Origin: CAVURS01 sp963834425 | GTDB taxonomy: Bacteria; Actinomycetota; Actinomycetes; Actinomycetales; CAVURS01 | DNA: 64,000 nt | NCBI GenBank assembly: GCA_963834425.1 | Contig: CAWIBR010000013.1 | Coordinates: 1,475,957 to 1,539,956 of the forward strand | Direction: 5' to 3' | Shown: positions 19,328-30,746 of the stretch, one piece after another | How the letters are laid out: each line of letters begins with the position of its first letter | How positions within the stretch are numbered: position 1 is the stretch's first letter | Notes under the pieces: generated by a model | The model's database searches: none | Told to the model about the DNA's origin: nothing | What the model saw: the letters and a program-made list of their open reading frames with translations, nothing else | Position numbers and translations under genes: made by a program

Positions 19328-19800
19328 TCACCGAGGGCTTCGCCGCAGCCGCTGCAGCGCCCGCAGGCTCCGGGTGCGCACGTTCGCGGCGGACATCCCG
19401 AGCAGCCCGGCCGTGGTCTGCACGTCGAGGTCCTCCCAGTAGCGGAGCACCAGCACCGCCCGGTCGATCCCGTCCAGCCGGTCCAGCCCGGCCAGCAGGG
19501 TCAGCCGCAGCTCCGGGTCGTCACCGGAGCCGGCCCGGTCCGGCGGCGGAGGTCCGAGGGCAGCTCGCGGTTGCGGCGCAGCCGCCGGTTCGAGACGTGG
19601 GCGTTGACCAGGACCCGGCGCGCGTACGCCGCGGGGTTGTCCATCCGGGAGACCTTGCGCCAGCGCACGAAGACCCGGGCGAGCGACTCCTGCACCAGGT
19701 CCTCGGCCAGCTGGTAGTCGCCGGTGAGCAGCCAGGCGGTGCGGAAGAGCGCGCCGCCGCGCGCGGCCGCGAACGCCTCGAAGTCCGGCGCTCTGCGCAC
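19328..19800 (-). CDS. SigE-family RNA polymerase sigma factor, one frameshift
   Basis: ECF-type sigma-70 factor of about 158 residues. Region 2 reads FEAFAAARGGALFRTAWLLTG, DYQLAEDLVQESLARVFVRW, then NPAAYARRVLVNAHVSNRR. Region 4 reads LDRLDGIDRAVLVLRYWEDLDVQ, TTAGLLGMSAANVRTRSLRAL. A single-base shift near 19530 separates them. The GTG at 19800 has AGGTGG just upstream. It heads a same-strand run with the membrane protein, the molybdoenzyme, the flavin reductase and DUF6510, so it may control that run. A divergent amidohydrolase begins about 75 bp away. Confidence 0.85.
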
Positions 19801-19874
19801 GATCCACCTGGGCTGACCCGGCCATCCTGACGACACCTCCTGCTGCTACCTAAACGCCTCGAGGACACCGACAC

Positions 19875-21542
19875 GTGACACATGATGGGATGCCGCTGTG
19901 CCTCCGAGCGACACCGACCGCCCTGCTCCTGACCGGCGTCGCCGTCTACGGCGTCGCCGACCCGGCGGCCGACGCCATCGCCGTCCGCGGTGACCGGATC
20001 GTGGCCATCGGCGCCGAGCGCCGAGCTCCGGGCAGCTCTCCGAGCGGGCAGCCAGGAGCGGCATCTGCCCGGACGGCTGGTGCTGCCGGGCTTCCAGGAC
20101 GCGCACGTGCACCCGCCGCAGGCCGGCCGCAACCGGCTGACCGTCGACCTGGACGGGCTGGCCGGCACCGCGGCGTACCTCGCCGCCGTCGCCGACTACG
20201 CCGCCGCCATCCGGACGAGGAGTGGATCGTCGGCGGCGGCTGGTCGATGGAGCACTTCCCCGGCGGCACGCCGACCAAGGAGCTGCTCGACGCCGTCGTG
20301 CCGGACCGGCCGGTCTTCCTGTTCAACCGCGACGTCCACGGCGCCTGGGCCAACTCGGTTGCCCTGCAACGGGCCGGCATCGACCGGACACCCCCGACCC
20401 GGCCGACGGCCGGATCGAGCGCGACCCGGCGACCGGCGAGCCGACCGGCACGCTGCACGAGGGCGCGGCGTACCGGATCGACGAGCACGTCGTGCCCGCC
20501 GCCGCCCAGGACGCCTGGCGCGCGGCGATCCTGGCCGCGCAGCGGCACCTGCACTCGCTCGGCATCACCGGCTGGCAGGACGCCTGGGTCACCCCGGACA
20601 CCCAGCGGGCCTACGAGCGGCTGGCCGCCGACGGCGAGCTGACCGCCCGGGTCGTCGGGTCGCTGTGGTGGGACCGGCACCGAGGGATCGAGCAGGTCGC
20701 CGACCTGGTCGAGCGGCGCGGCGCGGCGCCGCACGCCACCATGGCCGGCACCGGTTTCCACCCGACAACCATCAAGATCATGGTCGACGGCGTGCTGGAG
20801 AACTTCACCGGCGCGATGCTCGAGCCCTACTGCGACGGGCACGGCGGCCACGGCAGCAACCACGGGCTGACCTACCTCGAGCCGGCCGACCTGCTGGCCG
20901 CCGTCGTCGAGCTCGACCGGCTCGGCTTCCAGGTGCACCAGCACGCGATCGGCGACCGGGCCGTCCGGCTCGCCCTGGACGCGGTCGAGGCGGCCCGAAA
21001 GGCCAACGGCCGCAACGACAACCGCCATCACATCGCCCACCTCCAGGTCGTCCAGCCGGAGGACATCCCGCGCTTCGCCGCGCTCGACGTCGTGGCCAAC
21101 GCGCAGGCCTACTGGGCCCAGTCCGAGCCGCAGATGGACGAGCTGACCCTGCCCTTCCTCGGGCCCGAGCGGGCCGACCTGCAGTACCCGTTCGCCAGCC
21201 TGCTCCGCTCCGGCGCCCGGCTGGCGATGGGCAGCGACTGGGCGGTCACGACGGCGAACCCGCTGGAGCAGATCGAGGTCGCGGTCACCCGGGTCGACCC
21301 GGAGAACCGCGACAACGCGCCCTTCCTGCCCGACGAGCGGCTCACCCTCGACCAGGCGCTGCGCGCGTTCACGGCCGGCTCGGCGTACGTCAACCACGAC
21401 GCCGACGCCGGGCGGCTCGAGGTCGGCGCCCGGGCCGACCTGGCCGTGCTCGACCGGGACATCCGCCGCGGACCCGGCCCGCGAGATCGCGGACGCCGCG
21501 GTCGAGCTGACCGTGGCCGCCGGCCGCGTCGTCCACGGCTAG
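19875..21542 (+). CDS. Amidohydrolase family protein (N-substituted formamide deformylase-like), frameshifted
   Basis: About 550 residues of a metal-dependent amidohydrolase of the YtcJ type. Seen in order: an N-terminal urease-like strand (LLLTGVAVYGVADPAADAI), the metal site LPGFQDAHVHPPQ, EEWIVGGGWSMEHFPGG, FLFNRDVHGAWANS, the long frame with MVDGVLENFTGAMLEPY and HQHAIGDRAV, AHLQVVQPEDIPRF, MGSDWAV, and the C-terminal RADLAVLDRDI with a closing beta strand. Breaks lie near 20035, 20210, 20390 and 21470; at 20210 and 20390 they are missing bases in C runs. The start is uncertain (GTG 19875 or ATG 19890). The substrate is unknown. Confidence 0.8.
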
Positions 21543-21676
21543 GTACCTCAGACCGGTACCCCGGGCGGCCCGCGCGCCGAGATAGGGCGTTCTCCCGATG
21601 TCCGGCGCTACCTCAGACCCGCAATCTCGTGTCATCGGGTCGACCAGCTGGCCGTCCGGAGGCTGAGGAGCACGAG

Positions 21677-21917
21677 ATGAACCCGTACGCGAACATGTAC
21701 CTGAAGGTCGACAAGCAGCACCAGCGCGACCTGGCCCGCACCTACCAGAACGCCCAGCGCGGCTGGACCCACCCGGACTTCCCGGACCACTCCGAGTACC
21801 TGCCGGTGCGCAAGAGCCGGATCGCCGGACGCCCTGCGGCGGCTGCGCCGCCGGCCCGGCTCGAGCCGCGGGACCGCGATGGACGCACGCAGGCGGCCGA
21901 CGCGCACGTCCGCCTGA
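21677..21917 (+). CDS. Small basic protein of unknown function, upstream of LuxR regulator
   Basis: The ATG at 21677 has a good GAGGAG site 8 nt upstream. The product begins MNPYANMYLKVDKQHQRDL and contains RTYQNAQRGWTHPDFPDHSEY. If one extra G near 21827 is removed, it ends in an arginine-rich tail (DALRRLRRRPGSSRG...TRTSA) after about 79 residues. No domain was recognised. Codon usage and the ribosome binding site support a real gene. Confidence 0.5.
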
Positions 21918-21971
21918 TCCACGCGCCTGAACCGCCGGTGATCCACTACGGCTATGTCGGTCTCGACCCCG

Positions 21972-24955
21972 ATGATGGGTGTCGTGCCGCCGGAGCCCGA
22001 ACCCCGCAGCCCGCTCGTCGGGCGTGCCCACGAGCTCGACTCGCTCAGTCGCGAGATCGGGCTCGTCGGTGCGCCCGAAAGGTGACGCCCGCCGGCGCCG
22101 CGGTCCTGCTCGCCGGTGACGCCGGCCTGGGCAAGACCCGGTTGCTCGGCGAGCTGCGCCGGCTGGCCGGTGCGGCCGGCTGGCGGGTGGTCGTCGGTCA
22201 CTGCCTCGACTTCGGCGACAGCGCGCTGCCCTACCTGCCGTTCAGCGAGCTGTTCGGCTCGATCGCCCGCGACGAGCCGCTGCTCGCCGACCGGCTGGTC
22301 GCCGAGCAGCCGGCCCTCGCCCGGCTGATGCCCGGCCACCGGATGCTGCACGAGCCGGACGTCCGAGCACCTCGGCCGCGCCGACCTGTTCGACGCCGTG
22401 TACGCCGGGCTGGCCCAGCTGGCCGCCGACACCCCGCTGCTGGTGATCCTCGAGGACATCCACTGGGCCGACCAGTCGACCCGCGACCTGCTGACCGGCC
22501 TGTTCACCCGGCCGCCGGCCGGCCCGATCGCCATCGTCGCGTCCTACCGCAGCGACGACCTGCACCGCCGGCACCCGCTGCGCGCCGCGACCGCCGAGTG
22601 GGCCCGCCTGCCGCGGGTCAGCCGGATCACGCCTGCAACCGTTGCCGGACAAGGAGGTCCGCCGGCTGGTGCACCAGCTGCACCCCGACCCGATCTCCGA
22701 CATGGAGGTCCGCCGGATCGTCACCCGGGCCGAGGGCAACGCGTTCTTCACCGAGGAGCTCGTCGCCGCCGCCGGGGACGGCGGCCGGATGCTGCCGACC
22801 GACCTGGCCGACCTGCTGCTGGTGCGGCTCGACCGGCTCGACGAGAGCACCCGCGAGATCGTCCGCGCCGCCGCCGTCGCCGGCCGCCGGGTCTCGCACG
22901 ACCTGCTCGCCGCGGTGGTCGGCGACGAGCGCCGGCTTCGACGCCGGGCTGCGGGCCGCCGTCGAGGCCAACATCCTGCTGCCGATCCGCGACCGCTACG
23001 CCTTCCGGCACGCCCTGCTGGCCGAGGCGGTCTACGACGACCTGCTGCCCGGCGAGCGGGTGCGCTGGCACACGGCGTACGTCGCGGCGCTCTCCGCGCC
23101 GCGGCGCCCGGGCGACGGCGGCCGAGCTGGCCCGGCACGCCCGGGCCGCCGGCAACCTGCCGGTCGCCCTGCGCGCCAGCATCGAGGCCGGCGACGAGGC
23201 GATGTCGGTCGGCGGCCCGGACGAGGCCGTCGCGCACTACGAGGCGGCGCTGGAGCTGCTGGCGATGGAGCCGCCGGACGACGGCGACGCGACGCGGTCG
23301 GCGATCGACCGGGTCGGCCTGGCCATCAAGGCCTCCGAGGCCGCGCTGGCCGCCGGTCGGGTGCACCGCGCCCTGGCCCTGGTCCGGCGCGAGCTGCGCG
23401 GCCTTCCCGCCGGAGCGCGAGCCGCGTCCAGCGGGCCCGGCTGCTGCAGGCCACGGCCGCGCGCCGCCCTGCTGACCGACACCGGCATCAACGTGCTCGA
23501 GCTGACCACCGAGGCGCTCGCCCTGCTGCCGGCCGACGAGGTCAGCGCGCTGCGGGCCCGGCTGGCCAACTCCCACGCCCTGGCCAACCTCGACCGCTAC
23601 CGCAACGACGAGGCGATCCGCTGGCTCGACATCGCGACCGACCTGGGCCAGCAGCTCGGCCTGACCGACGTCGTCGCCGACGCGGCCGTGACCCGGTCCT
23701 ACCTCGAGCGCCGCACCGGCGACCCGGAAGGCTCGCGGCGGGCCCTGGAGTCGACCATCGCGACGGCCCACGCGGCCGGCGAGGTGGCCGCCGAGATCCG
23801 CAGCACGTTCAGCCTGGCCAACCTGCACTACGACCTGGGCGAGCTGGCCGTGGCGCGGCGACCTACGAGCAGGCCGACGCGCTGGCCCGCGAGAGCGGCC
23901 GGCGCTGGGCGCCGTACGGCGTGGACGCCCGGATGATGTCCGGCATCGTCGCCTACACCGCCGGCGACTGGGCCGACGTCGCTGCAGCATCTGCGACACC
24001 AGCAACGAGGACGCTCCGCCGCTGGCCCGGGCCGGCCTGACCGCCATCGGAATGTCGGTGGCGGCCGGCCGGGGCGACGTCGGCGGCCTGGACCGGCTGC
24101 CGATGCTCACGGAGCAGTGGCGGCACGACGCGCTCGTCGCCCTGCTGTCGGCGATGGCCGCGATCGACCTCTACGGCGACAGCGGCGACCTGGCCGGCGC
24201 GCGAGGCGGTGCACGACGAGGTCGTCGAGGTCGTCAGCGAGATGTGGGACCGCTCCACCTTCCAGGCCCGGATCCGGTTGGGCGCGCTGCTGATCGGGCA
24301 GCTGGCCCGAGTGGCGGGCACGGCCGACGACCGGGCCGAGCTGGTGCGCCGCGGCGAGGAGCTGGCCGCGACCGGCCGCGAGGTTGCCGCCGACGGTGGC
24401 CAGCGCGGCCGGCACGGCCTCGAAGGACAAGCCTGGCTGGCTCGTTTGGAGGGCGAGCTGGCCAGGCTTCGCTGGTTGGCCGGGATCGACAGCCGGACGA
24501 GGCCGAGCTGCGGGGCTCGTGGGAGGCGGCGGTCGCCGGGTTCGAGCGGTTCGGCAACGTCTTCGAGCTGGCCCGCTCGCGCGCCCGGCTGGCCGCCGTG
24601 CTGCGCGCGACCGGCGACGCCGAGGCGGCGACCCGGCAGATCCAGCTCGCCCGCACCACGGCCATGGCGCTGGGCGCGGCGCCGCTGATGCTGGAGATCC
24701 GCACCCTCGGGCGCCGGCGGCCGCGCTCGGCCAGCTCGGGCCGCTGACGAGCCGAGCGAGGCGCTGACCGCGCGCGAGGTCGAGGTGCTCGCCCTGGTCG
24801 CCGAGGGCCGGACCAACGGCGAGATCGGGCGGCAGCTCTTCATCAGCACCAAGACGGTGAGCGTGCACGTGTCCAACATCCTGGCCAAGCTCGGCGCCAC
24901 CGGCCGCACCGAGGCGGCCGCGATGGCCCGCCGCCGGGGGCTGCTCGGCTCGTGA
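21972..24955 (+). CDS. MalT-like LuxR transcriptional regulator with AAA ATPase (LAL type), frameshifted
   Basis: Large regulator of about 990 residues. It starts MMGVVPPEPEPRSPLVGRAHE. Walker A is GDAGLGKTRLLGEL and Walker B LLVILEDIHWAD. A long alpha-helical/TPR-like middle section (SVGGPDEAVAHYEAALELLA, NSHALANLDRYRNDEAIRWLD) follows. The C-terminal LuxR helix-turn-helix reads LTAREVEVLALVAEGRTNGE and FISTKTVSVHVSNILAKLG, ending at the TGA at 24953. At least ten single-base shifts split it, yet every conserved block is present in order. Its inducer and targets are unknown. Confidence 0.82.
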
Positions 24956-24968
24956 GGCCCTGACGAGG

Positions 24969-25757
24969 TCAGGGCGTCGGCAGCCAGGAGACGTGGCCGG
25001 CGAGCGCGGCGTAGCCGACGAAGGCGACCGTGTCGATCAGCGTGTGCGCGACGACCATCGGCCCGACCCGGCCCCAGCGCTGGTAGAGCTTGCCGAAGAG
25101 CAGCCCCATCACGGCGTTGCCGACGGCGCCGCCGACGCCTTGGTAGAAGTGGTAGCTCCCGCGGACCAGCGCGCTGACGACCACGGACTTGTTCGGCCCC
25201 AGCCGATCTGCTCCAGCCGGTGCATCAGGAAGCCGAGGACGACGACCTCCTCGACCATCGCGTTCTGCAACGCCGACAGCACGAGGATCGGGATCCGCCA
25301 CCAGACGTCGGGCAGCGCCTCGGGCACGACGGTCAGGTCGACGCCCAGGGCGTGCGTGACCAGGTAGAACGCCAGGCCGACGCCGCCGACGCCGGCGGCG
25401 ATGAGCGCGCCCCGGACAGGTCGAAGCGCGGGCGGCGCAGGTCGGCGCCGATGGTCCGCAGGCCCTCGCCGGAGCGGTAGAGCAGGTAGGCCACCAGCAC
25501 GACCGGCATCACCCCGAAGCCGCTGCCGAGCAGCTGGTAGGTCAGGTCCAGCCAGGGCCGGCCGGGAGCCGCGCTGCCGTTGAGCACGGCCTGCTGGTGG
25601 GCCAGGGACTTCGGCGCCGTGAGGGCGGCCAGGAAGTTGACGACGGCGTAGACGCCGGACTGGCCGAGGGAGAGGCCGAGGACGACCCAGACCTCCCAGA
25701 CCAGGACCCGGCGGTCCGGGAGCGCTGGGTCACCGGTGCTGTCGGTGCCTCGCTCAC
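24969..25757 (-). CDS. CPBP-family intramembrane metalloprotease, frameshifted
   Basis: Polytopic membrane protein of about 260 residues related to the CAAX prenyl protease 2/bacteriocin-processing family. The diagnostic EE pair is in NAMVEEVVVLGFLMHRLEQIG. The later conserved segments are SALVRGSYHFYQGVGGAVGN (with the HFYQG signature) and VAHTLIDTVAFVGYAAL. A GTG at 25757 gives VSEAPTAPVTQRS and then the first helix (VWVVLGLSLGQSGVYAVVNF). It converges on the LuxR stop with a 13-bp gap. Three or four indels break the frame. Confidence 0.78.
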
Positions 25758-25821
25758 CGGGTCAGCATGCCGTGTCCGCCTGGCGCGAGAGCCGTCGGTG
25801 GTCGTCGATAGCGTGCCGGCC

Positions 25822-26943
25822 ATGCCGCCGACGGTCCTCTCCCAGCGCGCGCTCAACCGGGCCACGCTGGCCCGGCAGATGCTGCTCGAGCGGGACGACC
25901 GTCCGGCCGCTGACCGCGATCGAGCGGCTGGCCGGGATGCAGGCGCAGGCACCGCTCTCGCCGTACGTCGGGCTGTGGACCCGGCTGCAGGGGTTCCAGG
26001 CCGAGCAGCTGGCCGACCTGGTCCGCCGCCGCAAGGTGGTGCGCGCCTCCCTGATGCGGGTGACCGTCCACCTGGTCTCCGCCCGGGACGCGCTGGCCTG
26101 GCGGCCGGTCATCCAGCGGGTCGCCGACGGCGGCTGGCGGGGCAGCCAGTGGTCCAAGCAGATCGGCCGCCGCCGACCCGGCCGAGGTGGTGGCCGCGGC
26201 CCGCGAGCTGCTGGACGGCCGGGCCATCGGCCGCACCGAGATCGGCCGGCTGCTCGCGCGAGCGCTGGCCGGACGCCGACCCGTTCGCCCTCGGCGGCAC
26301 GGTGATGTACCTGCTGCCGACCGTGCAGCCGCCGCCGCGCGGGGTCTGGGGCGAGGGCGGCGTGACCACCCTGACCTCGATGGAGTCCTGGCTCGGGCGA
26401 GGAGCTCGAGCCGCCGACGACGGCGTCGGTCGACGACCTGGTGCTGCGGGCCCTCGGCGCGCTCGGGCCGGCCAGCGTGATGGACGTGCAGGCCTGGTCG
26501 CGGCTGACCCGGCTGCGCGAGGTCTTCGACCGGCTGGCACCGAGGCTGCGCACGTTCCGCAGCGAGGACGGCGCCGAGCTGTTCGACCTGCCGCGGGCGC
26601 CGCGACCGGACCCGGACACCCCGGCGCCGGTGCGCTACCTGCCCGAGTACGACAACCTGCTGCTCTCGCACGCCGACCGGAGCCGGGTGAACCCGGACGG
26701 CCGCCGATCCCGCTCTTCCCGGGCAACGGCGCGCAGCTGGGCACCTTCCTGCTCGACGGGCTGCACGCCGGCCACTGGCGGATCCGCCGGGCGGCACGGG
26801 GCGAGCCGGGCCGGCTGGAGCTGGAGCCGTTCGGCCGGCTGCGGCCGGCCGAGCTGGACGAGCTGACGGCCGAGGGTCAGGCCCTGCTGCGCTTCGCGGC
26901 CGCCGAGGCTAGACGCAGAGGTCCGGGTGGTCCGCTAGTCCTG
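25822..26943 (+). CDS. Winged-helix DNA-binding protein of the AlkZ/YcaQ-like family, frameshifted
   Basis: About 365 residues. MPPTVLSQRALNRATLARQML is followed by IERLAGMQAQAPLSPYVGLW, LMRVTVHLVSARDALAWRP, ALGGTVMYLLPTVQPPPRGVW, PVRYLPEYDNLLLSHADRSR and GTFLLDGLHAGHWRI. The family contains DNA glycosylases that open interstrand crosslinks (AlkZ); the QAQ motif at about residue 39-41 is characteristic, but the activity of this subgroup is unproven. The ATG is 7 nt after TAGCGT, indicating a leaderless start. Five or more indels occur, and the 3' end (26909-26943) is uncertain. Confidence 0.75.
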
Positions 26944-27014
26944 AGGCGGGCGCGCGCGAACGCTCAAGGACGCCCGATCCGACCGATCTCGAGGGCACCT
27001 AGCCACGTCATGCT

Positions 27015-27027
27015 CCGCAATCTGCGG
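27015..27027. promoter_or_regulatory. Short palindrome at the TOBE regulator promoter
   Basis: CCGCA-ATC-TGCGG is a perfect 5-bp dyad ending 1 bp before the -10 box TAGAGT (27029-27034). Its position suggests an operator, possibly for the molybdate-sensing regulator encoded next. Confidence 0.4.
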
Positions 27028-27040
27028 TTAGAGTGCGCCC

Positions 27041-27451
27041 ATGCCGTCGTACCGGATCCGCGAGGCGGCCGAGCTGCTCGGGGTCAGCGACGACACGCTG
27101 CGGCGCTGGGTCGAGTCGGGCCGGGTCGACAGCGGCACCGGACGACTCCGGGCCGCCGGGTGATCGAGGGTGCCGCGCTGGCCCAGTTCGCCGAGGAGCT
27201 GGCCGCGGCCGCCGAGCGGCCCGAGCCGCGGCCGGTCGTCTCGGAGTCGGCCCGCAACCGCTTCGTCGGTCTGGTCACGCGGGTCCTGCGCGACACCGTG
27301 ATGGCCCAGGTCGACATCCAGGCCGGCCCGCACCGGTTCGTCTCCCTGATGAGCCGGGAGGCGGCCGACGAGCTGGGCCTGGAGCCCGGCGTCCTCGCCA
27401 TCGCCGCGGTGAAGGCGACCAACGTCGTCGTCGAAGTGCCGTGCGCAGTGA
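27041..27451 (+). CDS. Molybdate-binding helix-turn-helix/TOBE regulator, frameshifted
   Basis: About 135 residues. The N-terminal MerR/excisionase-like helix-turn-helix reads YRIREAAELLGVSDDTLRRW. The C-terminal single TOBE (Mop) domain reads SARNRFVGLVTRVLRDTVMAQ and GVLAIAAVKATNVVVEVP. This layout is typical of actinobacterial molybdate-responsive regulators placed before modABC. The ATG at 27041 lies 6 nt after TAGAGT, indicating a leaderless start. Indels near 27141 and at the stop region blur the ends. It probably senses molybdate and controls the next three genes. Confidence 0.82.
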
Positions 27452-27475
27452 AGACACCGATCGAAGGACGCCTCG

Positions 27476-28278
27476 ATGAGTCGCCGTATGCCGCGGTCCC
27501 TGGCCGCCACCGCCGTGCCGGCGGTCTGGCCGTCATGCCGCTCGCGGCCTGCGGCAGCTCCGGCGGCTCGAGCGCCTCGCTCGGGCGGCAGTCCAGCACC
27601 AGGGCGTCAAGGGCACGATCACCGTGCTCGCCGCCGCGTCGCTGACCGAGGCGTTCACCACGCTCGGCAAGCAGTTCGAGGCGGCGCACCCGGGACGACG
27701 GTGAAGTTCAGCTTCGCCGCGAGCTCGGCGCTGGCCGAGCAGATCACCCAGGGCGCGCCGGCCGACGTCTTCGCCTCGGCCGCGCCAAGAACATGGACCA
27801 GGTCACCTCGGCCGGCGACGCGAGCTCGCCGACGAACTTCGTCAAGAACATCATGGAGATCGCGACGCCGCCGAACAACCCGAAGCACATCGCCGACGGT
27901 GGCCGACCTGGCCAAGGCGGGCGTCAAGGTCGCGCTGTGCCAGGCCCAGGTGCCCTGCGGCGCGACCGCGCCAAAGGTCTTCACCAACGCCAAGGTCAAG
28001 GTCACGCCGGTGACCCAGGAGCCGGACGTGAAGTCGGTGCTGGCCAAGGTCGAGCCGGTGAGGTCGACGCCGGCGTCGTCTACGTGACCGACGTCCGGTC
28101 GGCCGGCAGCAAGGTCAAGGGCGTCCCGATCCCGGCGGCGTCAACGCCTCGACCGAGTACCCGATCGCGGCGCTGACCCACGCGCCGAACGCGGCCGGCG
28201 CGCAGGCCTTCGTCGACTACGTGCTGTCCTCGGCCGGCCAGACGGTGCTGACCCAGGACGGCTTCGCGCGCCCCGTGA
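27476..28278 (+). CDS. modA: Molybdate ABC transporter substrate-binding protein, frameshifted
   Basis: Secreted lipoprotein of about 265 residues that captures molybdate outside the membrane. The start MSRRMPRSLAA is followed by a hydrophobic stretch and a lipobox ending LAAC. The mature protein shows GTITVLAAASLTEAFTTLGKQ, VKFSFAASSALAEQI, GAPADVFASAA, VCPLCQ-like KVALCQAQVPCGATA, VDAGVVYVTDVRSA and the closing QAFVDYVLSSAGQTVLTQDGF. It is followed at once by modB. About six indels interrupt it. Confidence 0.85.
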
Positions 28279-29150
28279 CCGGCGCGACGCGGTCCGCGGG
28301 CCGCCGCCGACGGCGACCACGGTGCCCGATCGCCCTGGCCGTGCCGGCGGCGGTCGCCCTGCTCTTCCTGTTCCTGCCGCTGGTGGCCCTGCTGGTGCGG
28401 GCGCCGTGGCGCGGCCTGCCGCAGCATCCTGCGCGACAGCCAGGTCGCTGCAGGCGCTGCGCCTGTCGCTCGAGTGCGCCACGGCCGCAACGGTTCTGTC
28501 CTTCGTGCTCGGCGTCCCGCTCGCCTGGGTGCTGGCCCGCTCCCGGCTCCGCGGCATGCGCGCTGCTGCGCGCGCTGGTCACCCTGCCGCTGGTGCTGCC
28601 GCCGGTCGTCGGCGGCCTCGCGCTGCTGCTCGCCTTCGGCCGGCTCGGCATCGTCGGCCGGTACCTGGACACTGGTTCGGCATCACCCTGCCGTTCACCA
28701 CGCCCGGCGTGGTCGTCGCCGAGACGTTCGTCGCGATGCCGTTCCTGATCATCACCGTCGAGGGGGCGCTGCGGGCCGGCGACCTGGACCTCGAGGAGGC
28801 GGCGGCGACGCTCGGCGCCGGACCGGATGACGACCTTCCGCCGGGTCACCGTGCCGGCCATCGCCCCTCGCTGCTGGCCGGCGGCGGTGCTGTGCTGGGC
28901 GCGGGCGCTCGGCGAGTTCGGCGCCACGATCACCTTCGCCGGCAACTTCCCCGGCACGACGCAGACCATGCCGCTCGCGGTCTACCTCGCCCTGGAGACC
29001 GACCCCGACGCGGCGATCGCCCTCTCCCTGGTGCTGCTGCTCGTCTCGGTCGCGGTCCTGCTCGGGCTGCGCGACCGGTGGCTGCGACCGGCCCGACTCG
29101 CGCGACCGAGCGGCCGGGCCCGCCCGGACGCCGGCGCCTACTGTCGTGGT

Positions 29151-29154
<4 letters not shown>
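28275..29154 (+). CDS. modB: Molybdate ABC transporter permease, frameshifted
   Basis: Membrane permease of about 265-290 residues. Hydrophobic helices (ALAVPAAVALLFLFLPLVALL, LPLVLPPVVGGLALLLAFGRL) flank the EAA loop region, which appears as LEEAAATLGAG and then TVPAIAP. ALGEFGATITFAGNFPGTTQ is a signature of ModB/CysT permeases. A GTGA overlap with modA and another with modC are visible in the DNA, although frame errors obscure the exact ends. Confidence 0.83.
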
Positions 29155-30249
<1,095 letters not shown>

Positions 30250-30336
30250 CGGTTTCCGCGTTCGCCCGGCGCCCGCCCGTGGACCTGCCGGGCCGCGCTC
30301 CTGGCCCTACCGTGGAAGAGGCAGACGGGAGGTCCG

Positions 30337-30737
30337 ATGGCAACCGAAGACGACGTACGCCGGATTGCCCTGTCCCTCCCGGAGTGCCACGAACGACCGT
30401 CCTATGGCACCCCGGGTTTCCGGGTGGCCGACCGGCTGTTCGCGCGGTTCCGCGACGACGGCGAGTCGCTCGTCGTCTGGGTCGCCGACGAGGGCGAGAA
30501 GCAGGCCTTGGTGCAGTCCGAGCCGGACAAGTTCTTCACCACCCCGCACTACGACGGGCACCCATCGGTGCTGGTGCGCTGCGCGGGTCGTCGGCGCGGA
30601 GCAGCTCACCGAGCTGCTGACCGAGGCCTGGCGGGTGCGGGCGCCGGCCCGCGTCCTGCGCCAGTACGCCGACCAGCTCCCGGGTGGCCGGTCGGCTCCC
30701 AGCCCGCACTCGGCCTGTCGGGCTGTCGGGCGCCTAG
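30337..30737 (+). CDS. MmcQ/YjbR-family protein, frameshifted
   Basis: Small cytoplasmic protein of about 125-130 residues. MATEDDVRRIALSLPECHER, SYGTPGFRVADRLFARFRDDG, PDKFFTTPHYDGHPSVLVR and LTELLTEAWRVRAP fit the MmcQ/YjbR family, which has a CyaY-like DNA-binding fold of unknown role. An SD-like GGGAGG precedes the ATG. The indel near 30588 and the exact C-terminus are uncertain. Confidence 0.72.
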
Positions 30738-30746
30738 CGTCCGGCC

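Noticed and set aside
20222..24040. A single 1272-codon frame across the amidohydrolase, the small protein and half of the LuxR regulator
   Set aside because: It fuses three genes only because of frameshifts; amidohydrolase and AAA/LuxR motifs appear partly in other frames and each gene has its own start signals.
25597..27645. A 682-codon frame joining the AlkZ-like protein, TOBE regulator and modA start
   Set aside because: Artificial chimera of three genes created by indels; the TOBE gene has its own leaderless promoter and modA its own signal peptide.
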